Below are positions 15,976 through 23,453 of a stretch of DNA of 36,335 bases, in pieces (the first letter of the stretch is position 1; the number at the start of each line of letters is the position of its first letter). The stretch spans positions 1-36,335 of the forward strand of contig NZ_JAOAOP010000038.1 in assembly GCF_030398335.1 (NCBI RefSeq). The letters are read 5' to 3'. A model generated the notes under the pieces. The model was given only the letters and a program-made list of their open reading frames with translations, searched no databases and was not told where the DNA came from. Position numbers and translations under genes: made by a program. The stretch is from Aquibium sp. A9E412 (GTDB taxonomy: Bacteria > Pseudomonadota > Alphaproteobacteria > Rhizobiales > Rhizobiaceae).

Positions 15976-17109
15976 TCAGATCACGTAAGATCGCAGCGGC
16001 TCGAAGCCGTTGAAGGCGACCGAGGCATAGGTCGTCGTGTAGGCGCCGGTGCCCTCGATCAGCACCTCGTCGCCGATGGTCAGCGACAGCGGCAGCGGAT
16101 AGGGCGTCTTCTCGTAGAGCACGTCCGCCGAATCGCAGGTCGGGCCGGCCAGCACGCAGGGCGCCGCCTCGTCGCCGTCGCGCGGCGTGACGATCGGATA
16201 GCGGATCGCCTCGTCCATCGTCTCGGCCAGGCCGCCGAACTTGCCGATGTCGAGATAGACCCAGCGCACGTTGTCGTTGTCGGCCTTCTTCGAGATCAGC
16301 ACGACCTCCGACTTGATGACGCCGGCATTGCCGACCATGCCGCGGCCGGGCTCGATGATCGTCTCCGGCAGCCGGTTGCCGAAGTGCCGCGACAGCGCCT
16401 CGAAGATCGCCTGGCCGTAGGCCTGCGCGGCCGGCACGTCCTTCAGGTAGCGGGTCGGGAAGCCGCCGCCCATGTTGACCATCTTCAGCACGATGCCCTC
16501 GTCGGCGAGCGTCGCGAACACCGTCTTGGCGTCGCCCAGCGCCTTGTCCCAGGCCGACAGGTCGGTCTGCTGCGAGCCGACGTGGAACGACACGCCGTAG
16601 GCGTCGAGGCCCTGCGCGGCGGCGTGGCGCAGCACGTCGACGGCCATCGCCGGCACGCAGCCGAACTTGCGGCTGAGCGGCCACTCGGCGCCCTCGCCGT
16701 CGGTCAGCACGCGGCAGAAGACGCGGCTGCCGGGCGCCACGCGGGCGATCTTGTCGACCTCCTCCGGGCAGTCGACGGCGAACAGCCGGATGCCGAGGTC
16801 GTAGGCGCGGGCGATGTCGCGCTCCTTCTTGATCGTGTTGCCGTAGGAGATGCGGCCGGGCGTCGCGCCGGCCTCCAGCGCCATCTCGATCTCGGCCACG
16901 GACGCCGTGTCGAAGGACGAGCCGAGCGAGGCGAGCAGGCGCAGGATCTCCGGCGCCGGGTTGGCCTTCACGGCATAGAAGATGCGGCTGTCGGGCAGCG
17001 CCTTCTCGAAGGCGCGGAAATTGTCGCGCACCACGTCGAGGTCGACGACCAGGCAGGGGCCGTCGGGGCGGCGGGTGGCGAGGAAATCCATGATGCGCTG
17101 CGTTGCCAT
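15976..17109 (-). CDS. Ornithine/lysine decarboxylase (PLP, alanine-racemase fold)
   Basis: 377 residues from the ATG at 17109, chosen for its GGAGTGA ribosome binding site. The PLP Lys is K48 in FYAVKANP; HVGSQ (176-180) and EPGRG (253-257) bind the cofactor; the catalytic Cys is C325 in GPTCDSADVLYE. The enzyme removes CO2 from ornithine (and often lysine in this group), giving putrescine or cadaverine, the first step of polyamine synthesis. The length matches alphaproteobacterial Odc2-type enzymes. It is the first gene of a minus-strand unit that includes the GNAT gene after a gap of 111 bp. The leader is very long and structured, suggesting control at the RNA level. Confidence 0.93.
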   Translation of the reverse strand: MATQRIMDFLATRRPDGPCLVVDLDVVRDNFRAFEKALPDSRIFYAVKANPAPEILRLLASLGSSFDTASVAEIEMALEAGATPGRISYGNTIKKERDIARAYDLGIRLFAVDCPEEVDKIARVAPGSRVFCRVLTDGEGAEWPLSRKFGCVPAMAVDVLRHAAAQGLDAYGVSFHVGSQQTDLSAWDKALGDAKTVFATLADEGIVLKMVNMGGGFPTRYLKDVPAAQAYGQAIFEALSRHFGNRLPETIIEPGRGMVGNAGVIKSEVVLISKKADNDNVRWVYLDIGKFGGLAETMDEAIRYPIVTPRDGDEAAPCVLAGPTCDSADVLYEKTPYPLPLSLTIGDEVLIEGTGAYTTTYASVAFNGFEPLRSYVI

Positions 17110-17549
17110 CGGGGTCACTCCATCGGCGGCGCGGGCCGCCTTCATCAAGCGCGCGACGTGCCGGCCTCGCCGGTCCCCGCCGCGGGTGGACAAAGGGCGC
17201 AGGACGGCGTCGCACGGGACCGGCCGGTGGAGGACACCGGAGCCATGCACGCGTCATGCGCGGCGATGAGAGCCCGCCCTACAGGGCGACCTGCTCGCTT
17301 TGTCTGCCTCAGCTTTGGATGGGATGACCCGCTCCGCACTGCCGGCAATGAAGGTGTGCCTCTTCAGTAACCCCGGTCTTTGGACAACCGGCAGACACCA
17401 GAAAGGCCCGCACCGTCGTTGCTTCAAGGCGTCCTCGATCATGCGGTTGGCCGCGAGACCGACTGGAGCGGTTAGGTCCAGGTACCTTACCGGTTGCCTC
17501 GCCATATTCGAGGACCGGCGGACGCCCACAGGCACGTGCGACTTGGGGC
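17110..17549 (-). ncRNA. Long structured 5' leader of the decarboxylase mRNA, probable speF-type RNA
   Basis: The predicted start site near 17549 leaves about 440 nt before the decarboxylase ATG. The minus-strand RNA shows several pairings: TGTCTGCC with GGCAGACA (17390-17397 with 17301-17308), enclosing a 97-nt domain; a hairpin CGGTAAGGT/ACCTAACCG (17469-17492) with one mismatch; GGCGTCC with GGACGCC (17520-17526 with 17428-17434); a hairpin CCGGTG/CACCGG (17224-17240); and GGCGGC/GCCGCC (17125-17140) just before the ribosome binding site. Its base composition is less GC-rich than the surroundings. Alphaproteobacterial ornithine decarboxylase genes are known to carry the conserved speF RNA motif in this place; I could not check the match to that family. 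Confidence 0.65.
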
Positions 17550-17556
17550 AAGCGGC

Positions 17557-17585
17557 GATATAGTCGGCCGCCCCGTCACAATCAA
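17557..17585 (-). promoter_or_regulatory. Promoter of the decarboxylase leader
   Basis: On the minus strand, a -35 box TTGATT (17580-17585), 17 bases, and a -10 box TATATC (17557-17562). This is one of the best promoter matches in the window, and it places the transcript start near 17549. Confidence 0.65.
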
Positions 17586-17603
17586 CGGAAAATCCGGGCC
17601 GGC

Positions 17604-17632
17604 TTGAAAAAATTTCCGCGTCGCACAATGTG
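17604..17632 (+). promoter_or_regulatory. Possible promoter of the amidase gene
   Basis: A -35 box TTGAAA (17604-17609) and a poor -10 box near 17626-17632 (CAATGT/AATGTG), in an AT-rich patch just upstream of the amidase. Weak. Confidence 0.3.
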
Positions 17633-17659
17633 GGCCAAACCGCACGCACCGGAGCCGAG

Positions 17660-18850
17660 ATGACGCTTGCCACCCGCGATCCGCTGAACGCCTTCCTCGC
17701 CTATCCCGACGTCCCGGTGCCGCACGCCGAGACCGGCCCGCTCGCCGGGCACGGCCTGGCCGTCAAGGACATCTTCGACGTCGCCGGCTACCGCACCGGC
17801 GGCGGCAATCCCGACAAGCTCGCCGAAAGCCCGATCGCCCGCCGCACCGCGCCGGCCGTCGCCGCGCTGCTCGATGCCGGCGCCCGCTTCGTCGGCAAGA
17901 CGCAGACCGAGGAGCTCACCTATTCGATGATCGGCCTCAACGCCCACTTTCCCGCGCCGGTCAATCCGCGCGCGGTGGAGCGGGTGACCGGTGGCTCGTC
18001 GTCGGGCTCGGCCGCGGCGGTCGCCGGCGGCCTGACCGACATCGCGGTCGGCTCCGACACCAACGGCTCGATCCGCGCGCCGGCCTCCTTCTGCGGCCTG
18101 ATCGGCCTGCGCACCACGCATGGCCGCATCTCGCTCGAGGGCGCCATGCCGCTGTCGCCGGCCTTCGACACCTTCGGCTGGTTCGCCCGCGACGGCGCGC
18201 TCTACGAGGCGGTCGGCGCCGTGCTTCTGGGCGACGACACGCACGCCGCCGCGCTGACGCGGCCGGTGCGCGTGGCCGCGTTCGAGGCGCTGCTGTTCGG
18301 CGAGGACGAGCGCACCGCCTATGCGGCGATGGCCGCGCGCGTGGCCGACAGCTTCGCCGCGGCCCCCGCCACCGTCGCGCTGCCCGACGAGACCGAGGCG
18401 CTGTTCGACGCCTTCAAGGTGATGCAGGCCTACGAGGCCTGGCAGGTGCACGGGCCGTTCCTGGAAGCCGCCGACCGCAGGCTCGGCCCCGGCATCCGGC
18501 AGCGTTTCGACTACGCCCGCTCGGTGACGCGGGCGGATTTCGAGGCGGCGGCCGACCGCCGCCGCCGCTTCCAGACCGCGTTCGCCGGGCGGATGGCGCC
18601 CGACACGGTGATCGTCATGCCCTCGCAGCCGTCGGCCGCGCCGCTCAAGAGCTCGACGCAGGACGAGCTCGAGCGCTACCGCAACCGGGCGCTGACGCTG
18701 ACCGCGATCGCCGGCCTGCTCGGCTGGCCGCAGATCACCGTGCCGCTCGGCACCGTGCACGGCGCGCCCTTCGGCATCTCGCTGCTCGGACCGGCCGGCA
18801 GCGACCGGCAGCTGATCCGCCTCGCCCGGCGCGTGATGGGCGAGGGCTGA
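17660..18850 (+). CDS. Amidase signature family enzyme
   Basis: 396 residues from the ATG at 17660, which follows GGAG at 17651; an upstream in-frame GTG-like start at 17630 lacks such a site. The Ser-cisSer-Lys triad is visible: K36 in GLAVKDIFDVAG, cis-Ser S114 in GGSSSGSAAA, and the nucleophile S137 in GSDTNGSIRAPASFCG. The family usually has Gly where Asn135 stands (GSDTGGS), a mild change. Members hydrolyse small amides and related compounds; the substrate is unknown. It is slightly shorter than the usual 450-500 residues. The LysR gene starts one base after the stop, so both probably share a transcript. Confidence 0.9.
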   Translation: MTLATRDPLNAFLAYPDVPVPHAETGPLAGHGLAVKDIFDVAGYRTGGGNPDKLAESPIARRTAPAVAALLDAGARFVGKTQTEELTYSMIGLNAHFPAPVNPRAVERVTGGSSSGSAAAVAGGLTDIAVGSDTNGSIRAPASFCGLIGLRTTHGRISLEGAMPLSPAFDTFGWFARDGALYEAVGAVLLGDDTHAAALTRPVRVAAFEALLFGEDERTAYAAMAARVADSFAAAPATVALPDETEALFDAFKVMQAYEAWQVHGPFLEAADRRLGPGIRQRFDYARSVTRADFEAAADRRRRFQTAFAGRMAPDTVIVMPSQPSAAPLKSSTQDELERYRNRALTLTAIAGLLGWPQITVPLGTVHGAPFGISLLGPAGSDRQLIRLARRVMGEG

Positions 18851-18851
18851 G

Positions 18852-19751
18852 ATGGACACGCTGACGCGCATGCGCGCCTTCATCGAGGTGGTCGACGCGG
18901 AGGGCTTCTCGGCCGCCGCGCGCAAGATCGGCCGTTCCAAGGCGCTGCTGTCGAAATATGTTCGCGAGCTGGAGGACGAGCTCGGCGCCCTGCTCATCAA
19001 CCGCACGACGCGCCAGTTCTCGCTGACGGAGGCCGGCCACACCTACTACCGGCGTGCCACCGAGATCGTGCGCGACATCGACAGCCTGGCCGACACGGTG
19101 CGCGAATCCTCCGGCGACGTGAAGGGCCGCATCAAGCTGTCGGCGCCGCGCACCTTCGCCGACGCGCCGATCGGCCAGTCGCTGATCGACTTCGCCCGGG
19201 CGCATCCCGACATCGTGCTCGACATCATGCTGGACGACCGCTTCGTCGATCTGGTCGAGGAGGGCTTCGACCTGGCGATCCGCATCACGCGGCTGGAGGA
19301 TTCCTCGCTGATCGCGCGCCGCCTGGCGCCGTTCTCGCTGATGCTGTGCGCCGCGCCCGAGGCGGTCGCCCGCCATGGCGAGCCGAAGAGCCCGCGCGAC
19401 CTGGCCGGCCTGCCCTGCATCATCGACACCAACGGCCGCTGGCTGGCCAACTGGCCGTTCGTCGGGCCCGAGGGCCAGACGGTGACGGTCGCCGTGTCCG
19501 GGCCGATCGAGGTCAACAGCCCGCTGGTTGCCCGTGCCGCGGCGGTGGCCGGGCTCGGCTTCGCCATCCTGCCCGACTTCATCGCCCAGCCGGAGATCGA
19601 TGCCGGCCGTCTGGTGCCACTGCTCGACGGCCATCTGCGCGACGGCGCCGGCATCTTCGCGGTCTATCCGCACCGCCGCTACCTGCCGGCCAAGATCCGC
19701 GTCTTCGTCGACTTCCTGGCGCAGTGGTTCCGCAACAACGGCACGGTGTGA
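18852..19751 (+). CDS. LysR-type transcriptional regulator
   Basis: 299 residues. The N-terminal winged helix-turn-helix spans about 1-60 (MRAFIEVVDAEGFSAAARKIGRSKALLSKYVRELEDELGALLINRTTR), then a linker helix and the two-lobed periplasmic-binding-type effector domain (about 90-299). The pattern with AIRITRLEDSSL and LPDFIAQPEIDAGRLV places it in the CrgA/PecT-like subgroup of LysR regulators. It starts one base after the amidase stop instead of diverging from its target, which is the more common LysR arrangement. Its target and effector are unknown; the amidase operon is the obvious candidate. Confidence 0.92.
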   Translation: MDTLTRMRAFIEVVDAEGFSAAARKIGRSKALLSKYVRELEDELGALLINRTTRQFSLTEAGHTYYRRATEIVRDIDSLADTVRESSGDVKGRIKLSAPRTFADAPIGQSLIDFARAHPDIVLDIMLDDRFVDLVEEGFDLAIRITRLEDSSLIARRLAPFSLMLCAAPEAVARHGEPKSPRDLAGLPCIIDTNGRWLANWPFVGPEGQTVTVAVSGPIEVNSPLVARAAAVAGLGFAILPDFIAQPEIDAGRLVPLLDGHLRDGAGIFAVYPHRRYLPAKIRVFVDFLAQWFRNNGTV

Positions 19752-19825
19752 ATGCGGCGGCAGTCCCATTTTTGCCGGGATTTGCGGCAACAAGGGTGCC
19801 GGTCGAGACGAGGGGACACGACATC

Positions 19826-20494
19826 ATGCCAGCCTCCCGCCGAAACCGCGTCGCGCCGGTCGCCGCACTCGTCGCCGCGCTCGCCGCGCCGGCGACCGCC
19901 CTCGCCCATCCGCACGTCTTCGCCGAGGCGCGGCTCGACGTCGCCGTCGCGGCCGACGGCACGGTCGAGGCGCTGCGCCATCTGTGGCGCTTCGACGACC
20001 TGTTCTCGAGCACGGTGCTGGTCGAGTTCGACCGCAACGGCGATCTCGAGCTCGACACCGGCGAGCTCGAGCTGGTCGCCGAGATCGTCCACGAATCGCT
20101 CGCCGAGTTCGACTACTTCCAGCTCGTCACGCGCAACGGCCGGGACGTCGACATGCAGGCGCCGGACCGGCTGATCGCCGACTTCGCCGACAATCAGCTC
20201 ATCATCCTGTTCGAATCCGCGCCGGCCGAGACGCTGCCGCTGTCGGGCACCATCGCCTTCGGCGTCTACGACCCCACCTTCTACACCGCGATAGACTTCG
20301 TCGAGGACGACTACATGGCGGTCGAGAACATGCCGTCGTCCTGCGCACGCAGCGTCGTGCGGCCCGATCCCGACGAGGCGATCGCGCAGAACCAGGACAC
20401 GCTGACGGAAGCCTTCTTCAACGAGCCCGGCGGCAACGACATGAGCAGGATCTTCGCCACCCGGCTGGAGATCGACTGCCCGGCGGCGGGCTGA
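19826..20494 (+). CDS. DUF1007 family periplasmic protein
   Basis: 222 residues with a signal peptide (about 1-27, ending ALAHP). Mature protein features are the HPHVFAEARLDV start, HLWRFDDLFS, the strand-rich ELDTGELELVAEIVHESLAEFDYF, and a final stretch with IAQNQDTLTEAFF. This is the DUF1007 family (COG3683, once described as a periplasmic component of an uncharacterised transport system). The His-Pro-His after the cleavage site is a possible metal ligand. Only 2 nt separate it from the NicO gene, so the pair should work together in metal transport across the envelope. The molecular role is not known. Confidence 0.85.
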   Translation: MPASRRNRVAPVAALVAALAAPATALAHPHVFAEARLDVAVAADGTVEALRHLWRFDDLFSSTVLVEFDRNGDLELDTGELELVAEIVHESLAEFDYFQLVTRNGRDVDMQAPDRLIADFADNQLIILFESAPAETLPLSGTIAFGVYDPTFYTAIDFVEDDYMAVENMPSSCARSVVRPDPDEAIAQNQDTLTEAFFNEPGGNDMSRIFATRLEIDCPAAG

Positions 20495-20496
20495 CC

Positions 20497-21558
20497 ATGG
20501 CCCGCTTGCTGCGCCCCGCCCTCCTGCTCGCCACCCTGGCGCTGTCGGCCGGCGCGGCCGCCGCGCAGAGCTCGCTCGGCATCGGCGCGGCCGAACCGGC
20601 GATCCAGCCCGGCGGGCCGCTCGCCGGGCTGCTCGCCTGGGTCAACGCGCAGCAGCAGGATTTCTACCGCGCGCTGACCGGCGCGCTCAAGGCGATGCGC
20701 GACGGCGAGGGCGCGGTGTGGCCGCTGGTCGCGCTGTCCTTCGCCTATGGCGTGTTCCACGCCGCCGGGCCCGGCCACGGCAAGGCGGTGATCTCGTCCT
20801 ACATGCTGGCCAACGAGGTGGCGCTGCGCCGCGGCATCGTGCTGTCGGTCGTCTCGGCCATGCTGCAGGCGGTGACGGCGATCCTCGTCATGGCGGCGGT
20901 GTTCCTCGCCCTGCGCGGCACGGCGATCTCGGCCACCGACGCGACGCGCTTTCTGGAGACGGCGAGCTTCGCGCTGGTCGCCGCCTTCGGCGGCTGGCTG
21001 CTGTGGCGCAAGCTCGGCGCCGCCGTTCGGCCGGCGATGCCGCTGCGCAGCCTGTCGGCCGCCCATGCCGGCGCCGTGCCCGCCGCCGGCCGGCACGACC
21101 ATCACCAACACCACGACGACCGTCACCATGCCCATGACGGGCACCACGGTCATCCCCATCACGATCACGCGCCCGGCGCGGCCTGCGCGAGCTGCGGCCA
21201 CGCCCATGCGCCCGACCCGGCGCGGCTTGCCGGCGACCGGCTCGACTGGCGCACCGCCTGGTCGGCGGTCGCCGCCGTCGGCCTGCGGCCGTGCTCGGGC
21301 GCGCTAATCGTGCTGACCTTCGCCTTCCTCAACGGGCTGTGGGCCGGCGGCATCGCCTCGGTGTTCGCCATGGCGGCCGGCACGGCGATCACCGTCGCCG
21401 TGCTGGCGAGCCTGGCCGTGACGGCGAAGAACTGGGCGGTGGCGGTGGCCGGCGGCGGCACGCTCGGCCGCCGCATCCACGCCGGCATCGAGATCGCCGG
21501 CGCGCTGTTCATCCTGCTGCTCGGCCTGACGCTGCTCGCCGCAAGCCTGGCGGCCTGA
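20497..21558 (+). CDS. Nickel/cobalt efflux transporter, NicO/RcnA family
   Basis: 353 residues. An N-terminal signal-like segment (1-24) and about six membrane segments. The family motifs are present: HAAGPGHGKAV (88-98) with its metal-binding His residues, and GLRPCSGALIVL (262-273) in the second half. Between them residues 200-237 form a hydrophilic loop with more than a dozen His, two Cys and several Asp. RcnA-type proteins export Ni2+ and Co2+ through the inner membrane, and the His-rich loop is thought to bind the ion. The DUF1007 protein is encoded 2 nt upstream. Which metal is moved, and whether export or uptake, is inference. Confidence 0.88.
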   Translation: MARLLRPALLLATLALSAGAAAAQSSLGIGAAEPAIQPGGPLAGLLAWVNAQQQDFYRALTGALKAMRDGEGAVWPLVALSFAYGVFHAAGPGHGKAVISSYMLANEVALRRGIVLSVVSAMLQAVTAILVMAAVFLALRGTAISATDATRFLETASFALVAAFGGWLLWRKLGAAVRPAMPLRSLSAAHAGAVPAAGRHDHHQHHDDRHHAHDGHHGHPHHDHAPGAACASCGHAHAPDPARLAGDRLDWRTAWSAVAAVGLRPCSGALIVLTFAFLNGLWAGGIASVFAMAAGTAITVAVLASLAVTAKNWAVAVAGGGTLGRRIHAGIEIAGALFILLLGLTLLAASLAA

Positions 21559-21582
21559 GGCGGCGGCGCCGCGCCCGCGCCG

Positions 21583-21789
21583 CTATTCCGAATCGCGCCG
21601 TTTCTGCACCCGGCTGCGCAGCCAGAAGACGCCGAAGAAGGCGGCCACGAACAGCACGGCGATCGCGCCGGCGGCGACCGGCGAGGCATCGCCGACGGCC
21701 AGCATGACCTGCGGCATCACGAAGGCGGCCAGCCCGAAGCCGACGAGGATGACGGCGGCCGCGACGGCCGCCCGGCGCTGCGGGTTCAC
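21583..21789 (-). CDS. Small membrane protein of unknown function
   Basis: 68 residues starting at GTG 21789. It has two hydrophobic segments (about 8-31 and 38-58), separated by a short GDAS turn, and a basic tail SRVQKRRDSE. The start codon overlaps the stop of the SDR gene (GTGA, 21786-21789), so the two are translationally coupled. I do not recognise the family. Coupling and the transmembrane pattern support a real gene, which is otherwise easy to miss because of its size and GTG start. Confidence 0.6.
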   Translation of the reverse strand: MNPQRRAAVAAAVILVGFGLAAFVMPQVMLAVGDASPVAAGAIAVLFVAAFFGVFWLRSRVQKRRDSE

Positions 21790-22544
21790 AGCGTCCACCC
21801 GCCGTCGACCGGGATCGCCGTGCCCGTGGTGAAGGCGGATTCGTCGGCGGCCAGGTAGAGCGCCAGCGCGGCGATCTCGGCGGCCTCGCCGACGCGGCCC
21901 ATCGGCTGGCGCGCCACGAACATCTCCATCGCCTTGTCGGCCCCGCCGACCGAGCGGCCGAGCTCCTCGACGCGCGCCTCCCAGGAGGGCGAGCGCACGG
22001 TGCCGGGGCAGATCGCGTTGCAGCGAATGCCCTGCCGGATGAAGTCGACGGCGACGGATTTGGTGAGGCCGATCACCGCGGCCTTGGTGGCGCCGTAGGC
22101 GTAGCGGTTGGGCGCGCCCTTCAGCGACGAGGCGCCCGACGACAGGTTGACGATCGAGCCGGAGCCGCCGGTTTCCTCCGCACGGGCCAGCATGCCGGGC
22201 AGGAAGGCGCGGATCATGCGGTGCATCGACTTGACGTTGAGGTCGAAGGAGAAGTCCCAGTCGGCCTCCGAGCAGTCGAGCACGGTGCCGTGATGCACGT
22301 AGCCGGCCACGTTGACCAGAATGTCGATGGGCCCGACCTTGGCGGCGTAGGCCTCGACCGCGCGCGTCGAGCACACGTCGAGCTTGGCCTTCTTCGCCCG
22401 CTTCAGGTCGGCGAGCTTCGCCCGGTCGAGGTCGCTGGCGTGCACGGTCGCGCCCTCGGCGACGAACGCCTCGGCGATCGCCCGGCCGATCCCCTGCCCC
22501 GCGGCCGTCACCACCGCGACCTTGCCTTTCAGCCTGCCTGCCAT
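21786..22544 (-). CDS. SDR oxidoreductase of the BDH2/DHRS6 type
   Basis: 252 residues. The NAD-binding motif is TAAGQGIG (about 13-20), the acidic residue binding the ribose is in ASDLDRAKL, and the NxAG equivalent is NVAGYVHHGTVLDC (note N-V-A-G). The catalytic Ser lies in VNLSSGASS and YxxxK in YAYGATKAA, followed by IRCNAICPGTV. The stretch VNVAGYVHHGTVLDC and the ending IPVDGGWTL agree closely with mammalian BDH2/DHRS6 (cytosolic 3-hydroxybutyrate dehydrogenase) and with bacterial 2-keto-3-deoxy-L-fuconate dehydrogenases. Reaction: NAD-dependent oxidation of a hydroxy acid. The exact substrate is not settled. Confidence 0.88.
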   Translation of the reverse strand: MAGRLKGKVAVVTAAGQGIGRAIAEAFVAEGATVHASDLDRAKLADLKRAKKAKLDVCSTRAVEAYAAKVGPIDILVNVAGYVHHGTVLDCSEADWDFSFDLNVKSMHRMIRAFLPGMLARAEETGGSGSIVNLSSGASSLKGAPNRYAYGATKAAVIGLTKSVAVDFIRQGIRCNAICPGTVRSPSWEARVEELGRSVGGADKAMEMFVARQPMGRVGEAAEIAALALYLAADESAFTTGTAIPVDGGWTL

Positions 22545-22701
22545 GTCGTCCCCTTCCTGGCTGGTGCCCCGCGCCGCGCGGCGCGTGCGCGGCCGCCGGC
22601 GCCCCGGTTGCATGGCCGATCGCGCCGCGCCTTGCAAGCCCGCGCCGCGCCGCGCGGGCCTGGGGCGTGGCGGCGCCGCGCGCCGCAGCCACGCGGCAGG
22701 A

Positions 22702-23385
22702 TCAGCCGGATCGCTCGCGCAGCGCCTCCAGCCGCCGCTTCTGGCTGCCGTCGGCGGCGAAGTTGTCCGGCGCGAGCCACGCCTCGAAGGCGGCCCGCAG
22801 CGCCGGCCAGTCGCCGTCGAGCATGGCGTACCAGGCGGTGTCGCGGTTGAGCCCCTTGACCACCATGTGCTGGCGGAAGACCCCCTCGAGGGCGAAGCCG
22901 AAGCGCATCGCCGCGCGCCGCGACGGGTCGTTCTCGGCGTTGCACTTCCACTCGAAGCGGCGATAGCCGAGGTCGTCGAAGACGTGCCGGGCGAACAGGT
23001 AGACGGCCTCCGTCGCCGCCGGCCGGCGGGCGACCAGCGGGCTCCAGTAGATGTTGCCGATCTCGGCCACGCCGTTCGCCGCGTCGATGCGCATGAAGGC
23101 CTGGCGGCCGGCGATGCGGCCGCTCGCCCGCTCGACGACGGCGAAGAACAGCGGGTCCTCGCTCGTCTCGGCCCGCGCGAGCCAGGGCGCGAAGGCGGCG
23201 CGGTCCTTTGGCGCGGTCTCGGCCAGGTAGCGGAAGCGCGCCGCCGCCTGCGCTCCGCTCGAGGCGTCGAACAGGCCGTCGCCGTGGCGGGCGGCCGACA
23301 GCGGCTCGAGCCGCACGAAGCGCCCCTCGTGCACGACGCGCTGCGGCCGCGGCCGCGGCGTCCAGTCCGGCACCGGCTCCGCCAT
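22702..23385 (-). CDS. GNAT acetyltransferase, RimJ/RimL type
   Basis: 227 residues. The family architecture is visible: RFVRLEPLS near residue 22, FFAVVERASGRIAGRQAFMRID in the middle, EIGNIYWSPLVAR (strand 4-5 region), then the RimL-type FDDLGYRRFEWKCNAENDPSRRAAMRFGFALEGVF. It probably transfers an acetyl group to a protein N-terminus or small amine; the substrate is unknown. It diverges from the aminotransferase gene across 68 bp. About 158 bp separate it from the SDR start, so co-transcription with the SDR is possible. Confidence 0.87.
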   Translation of the reverse strand: MAEPVPDWTPRPRPQRVVHEGRFVRLEPLSAARHGDGLFDASSGAQAAARFRYLAETAPKDRAAFAPWLARAETSEDPLFFAVVERASGRIAGRQAFMRIDAANGVAEIGNIYWSPLVARRPAATEAVYLFARHVFDDLGYRRFEWKCNAENDPSRRAAMRFGFALEGVFRQHMVVKGLNRDTAWYAMLDGDWPALRAAFEAWLAPDNFAADGSQKRRLEALRERSG

Positions 23386-23397
23386 GGCACCCTCCGT

Positions 23398-23426
23398 TTG
23401 ACAGGTCCGCGCGAGCCTTCCAAAAA
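23398..23426 (+). promoter_or_regulatory. Promoter of the aminotransferase gene
   Basis: A perfect -35 box TTGACA (23398-23403), 17 bases, then CAAAAA (23421-23426), a weak -10. It leaves a leader of only about 20 nt to the start at 23454. Confidence 0.42.
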
Positions 23427-23453
23427 CGACGACACCCGCAAAGGACCAGCAGG

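Noticed and set aside
17110-17250. Longer decarboxylase start that adds 47 residues
   Set aside because: The added residues are Arg-rich and unlike the family N-terminus; the ATG at 17109 has a ribosome binding site and gives the standard length.
17254-17505. A minus-strand open frame of 83 residues inside the decarboxylase leader, beginning MARQPVRYLDLTAP
   Set aside because: It has no good ribosome binding site, and the same bases form the long-range stems. A conserved structured RNA explains the region better, although a regulatory leader peptide cannot be excluded.
21065-21230. Short repetitive His codons resembling a repeat or CRISPR-like array
   Set aside because: They encode the His-rich loop of the NicO transporter; there is no regular repeat-spacer pattern.
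21559-21582. GC-rich palindromic stretch between the NicO gene and the convergent small gene
   Set aside because: Too short and without a T tract; alternating GC in this genome produces such stems by chance.
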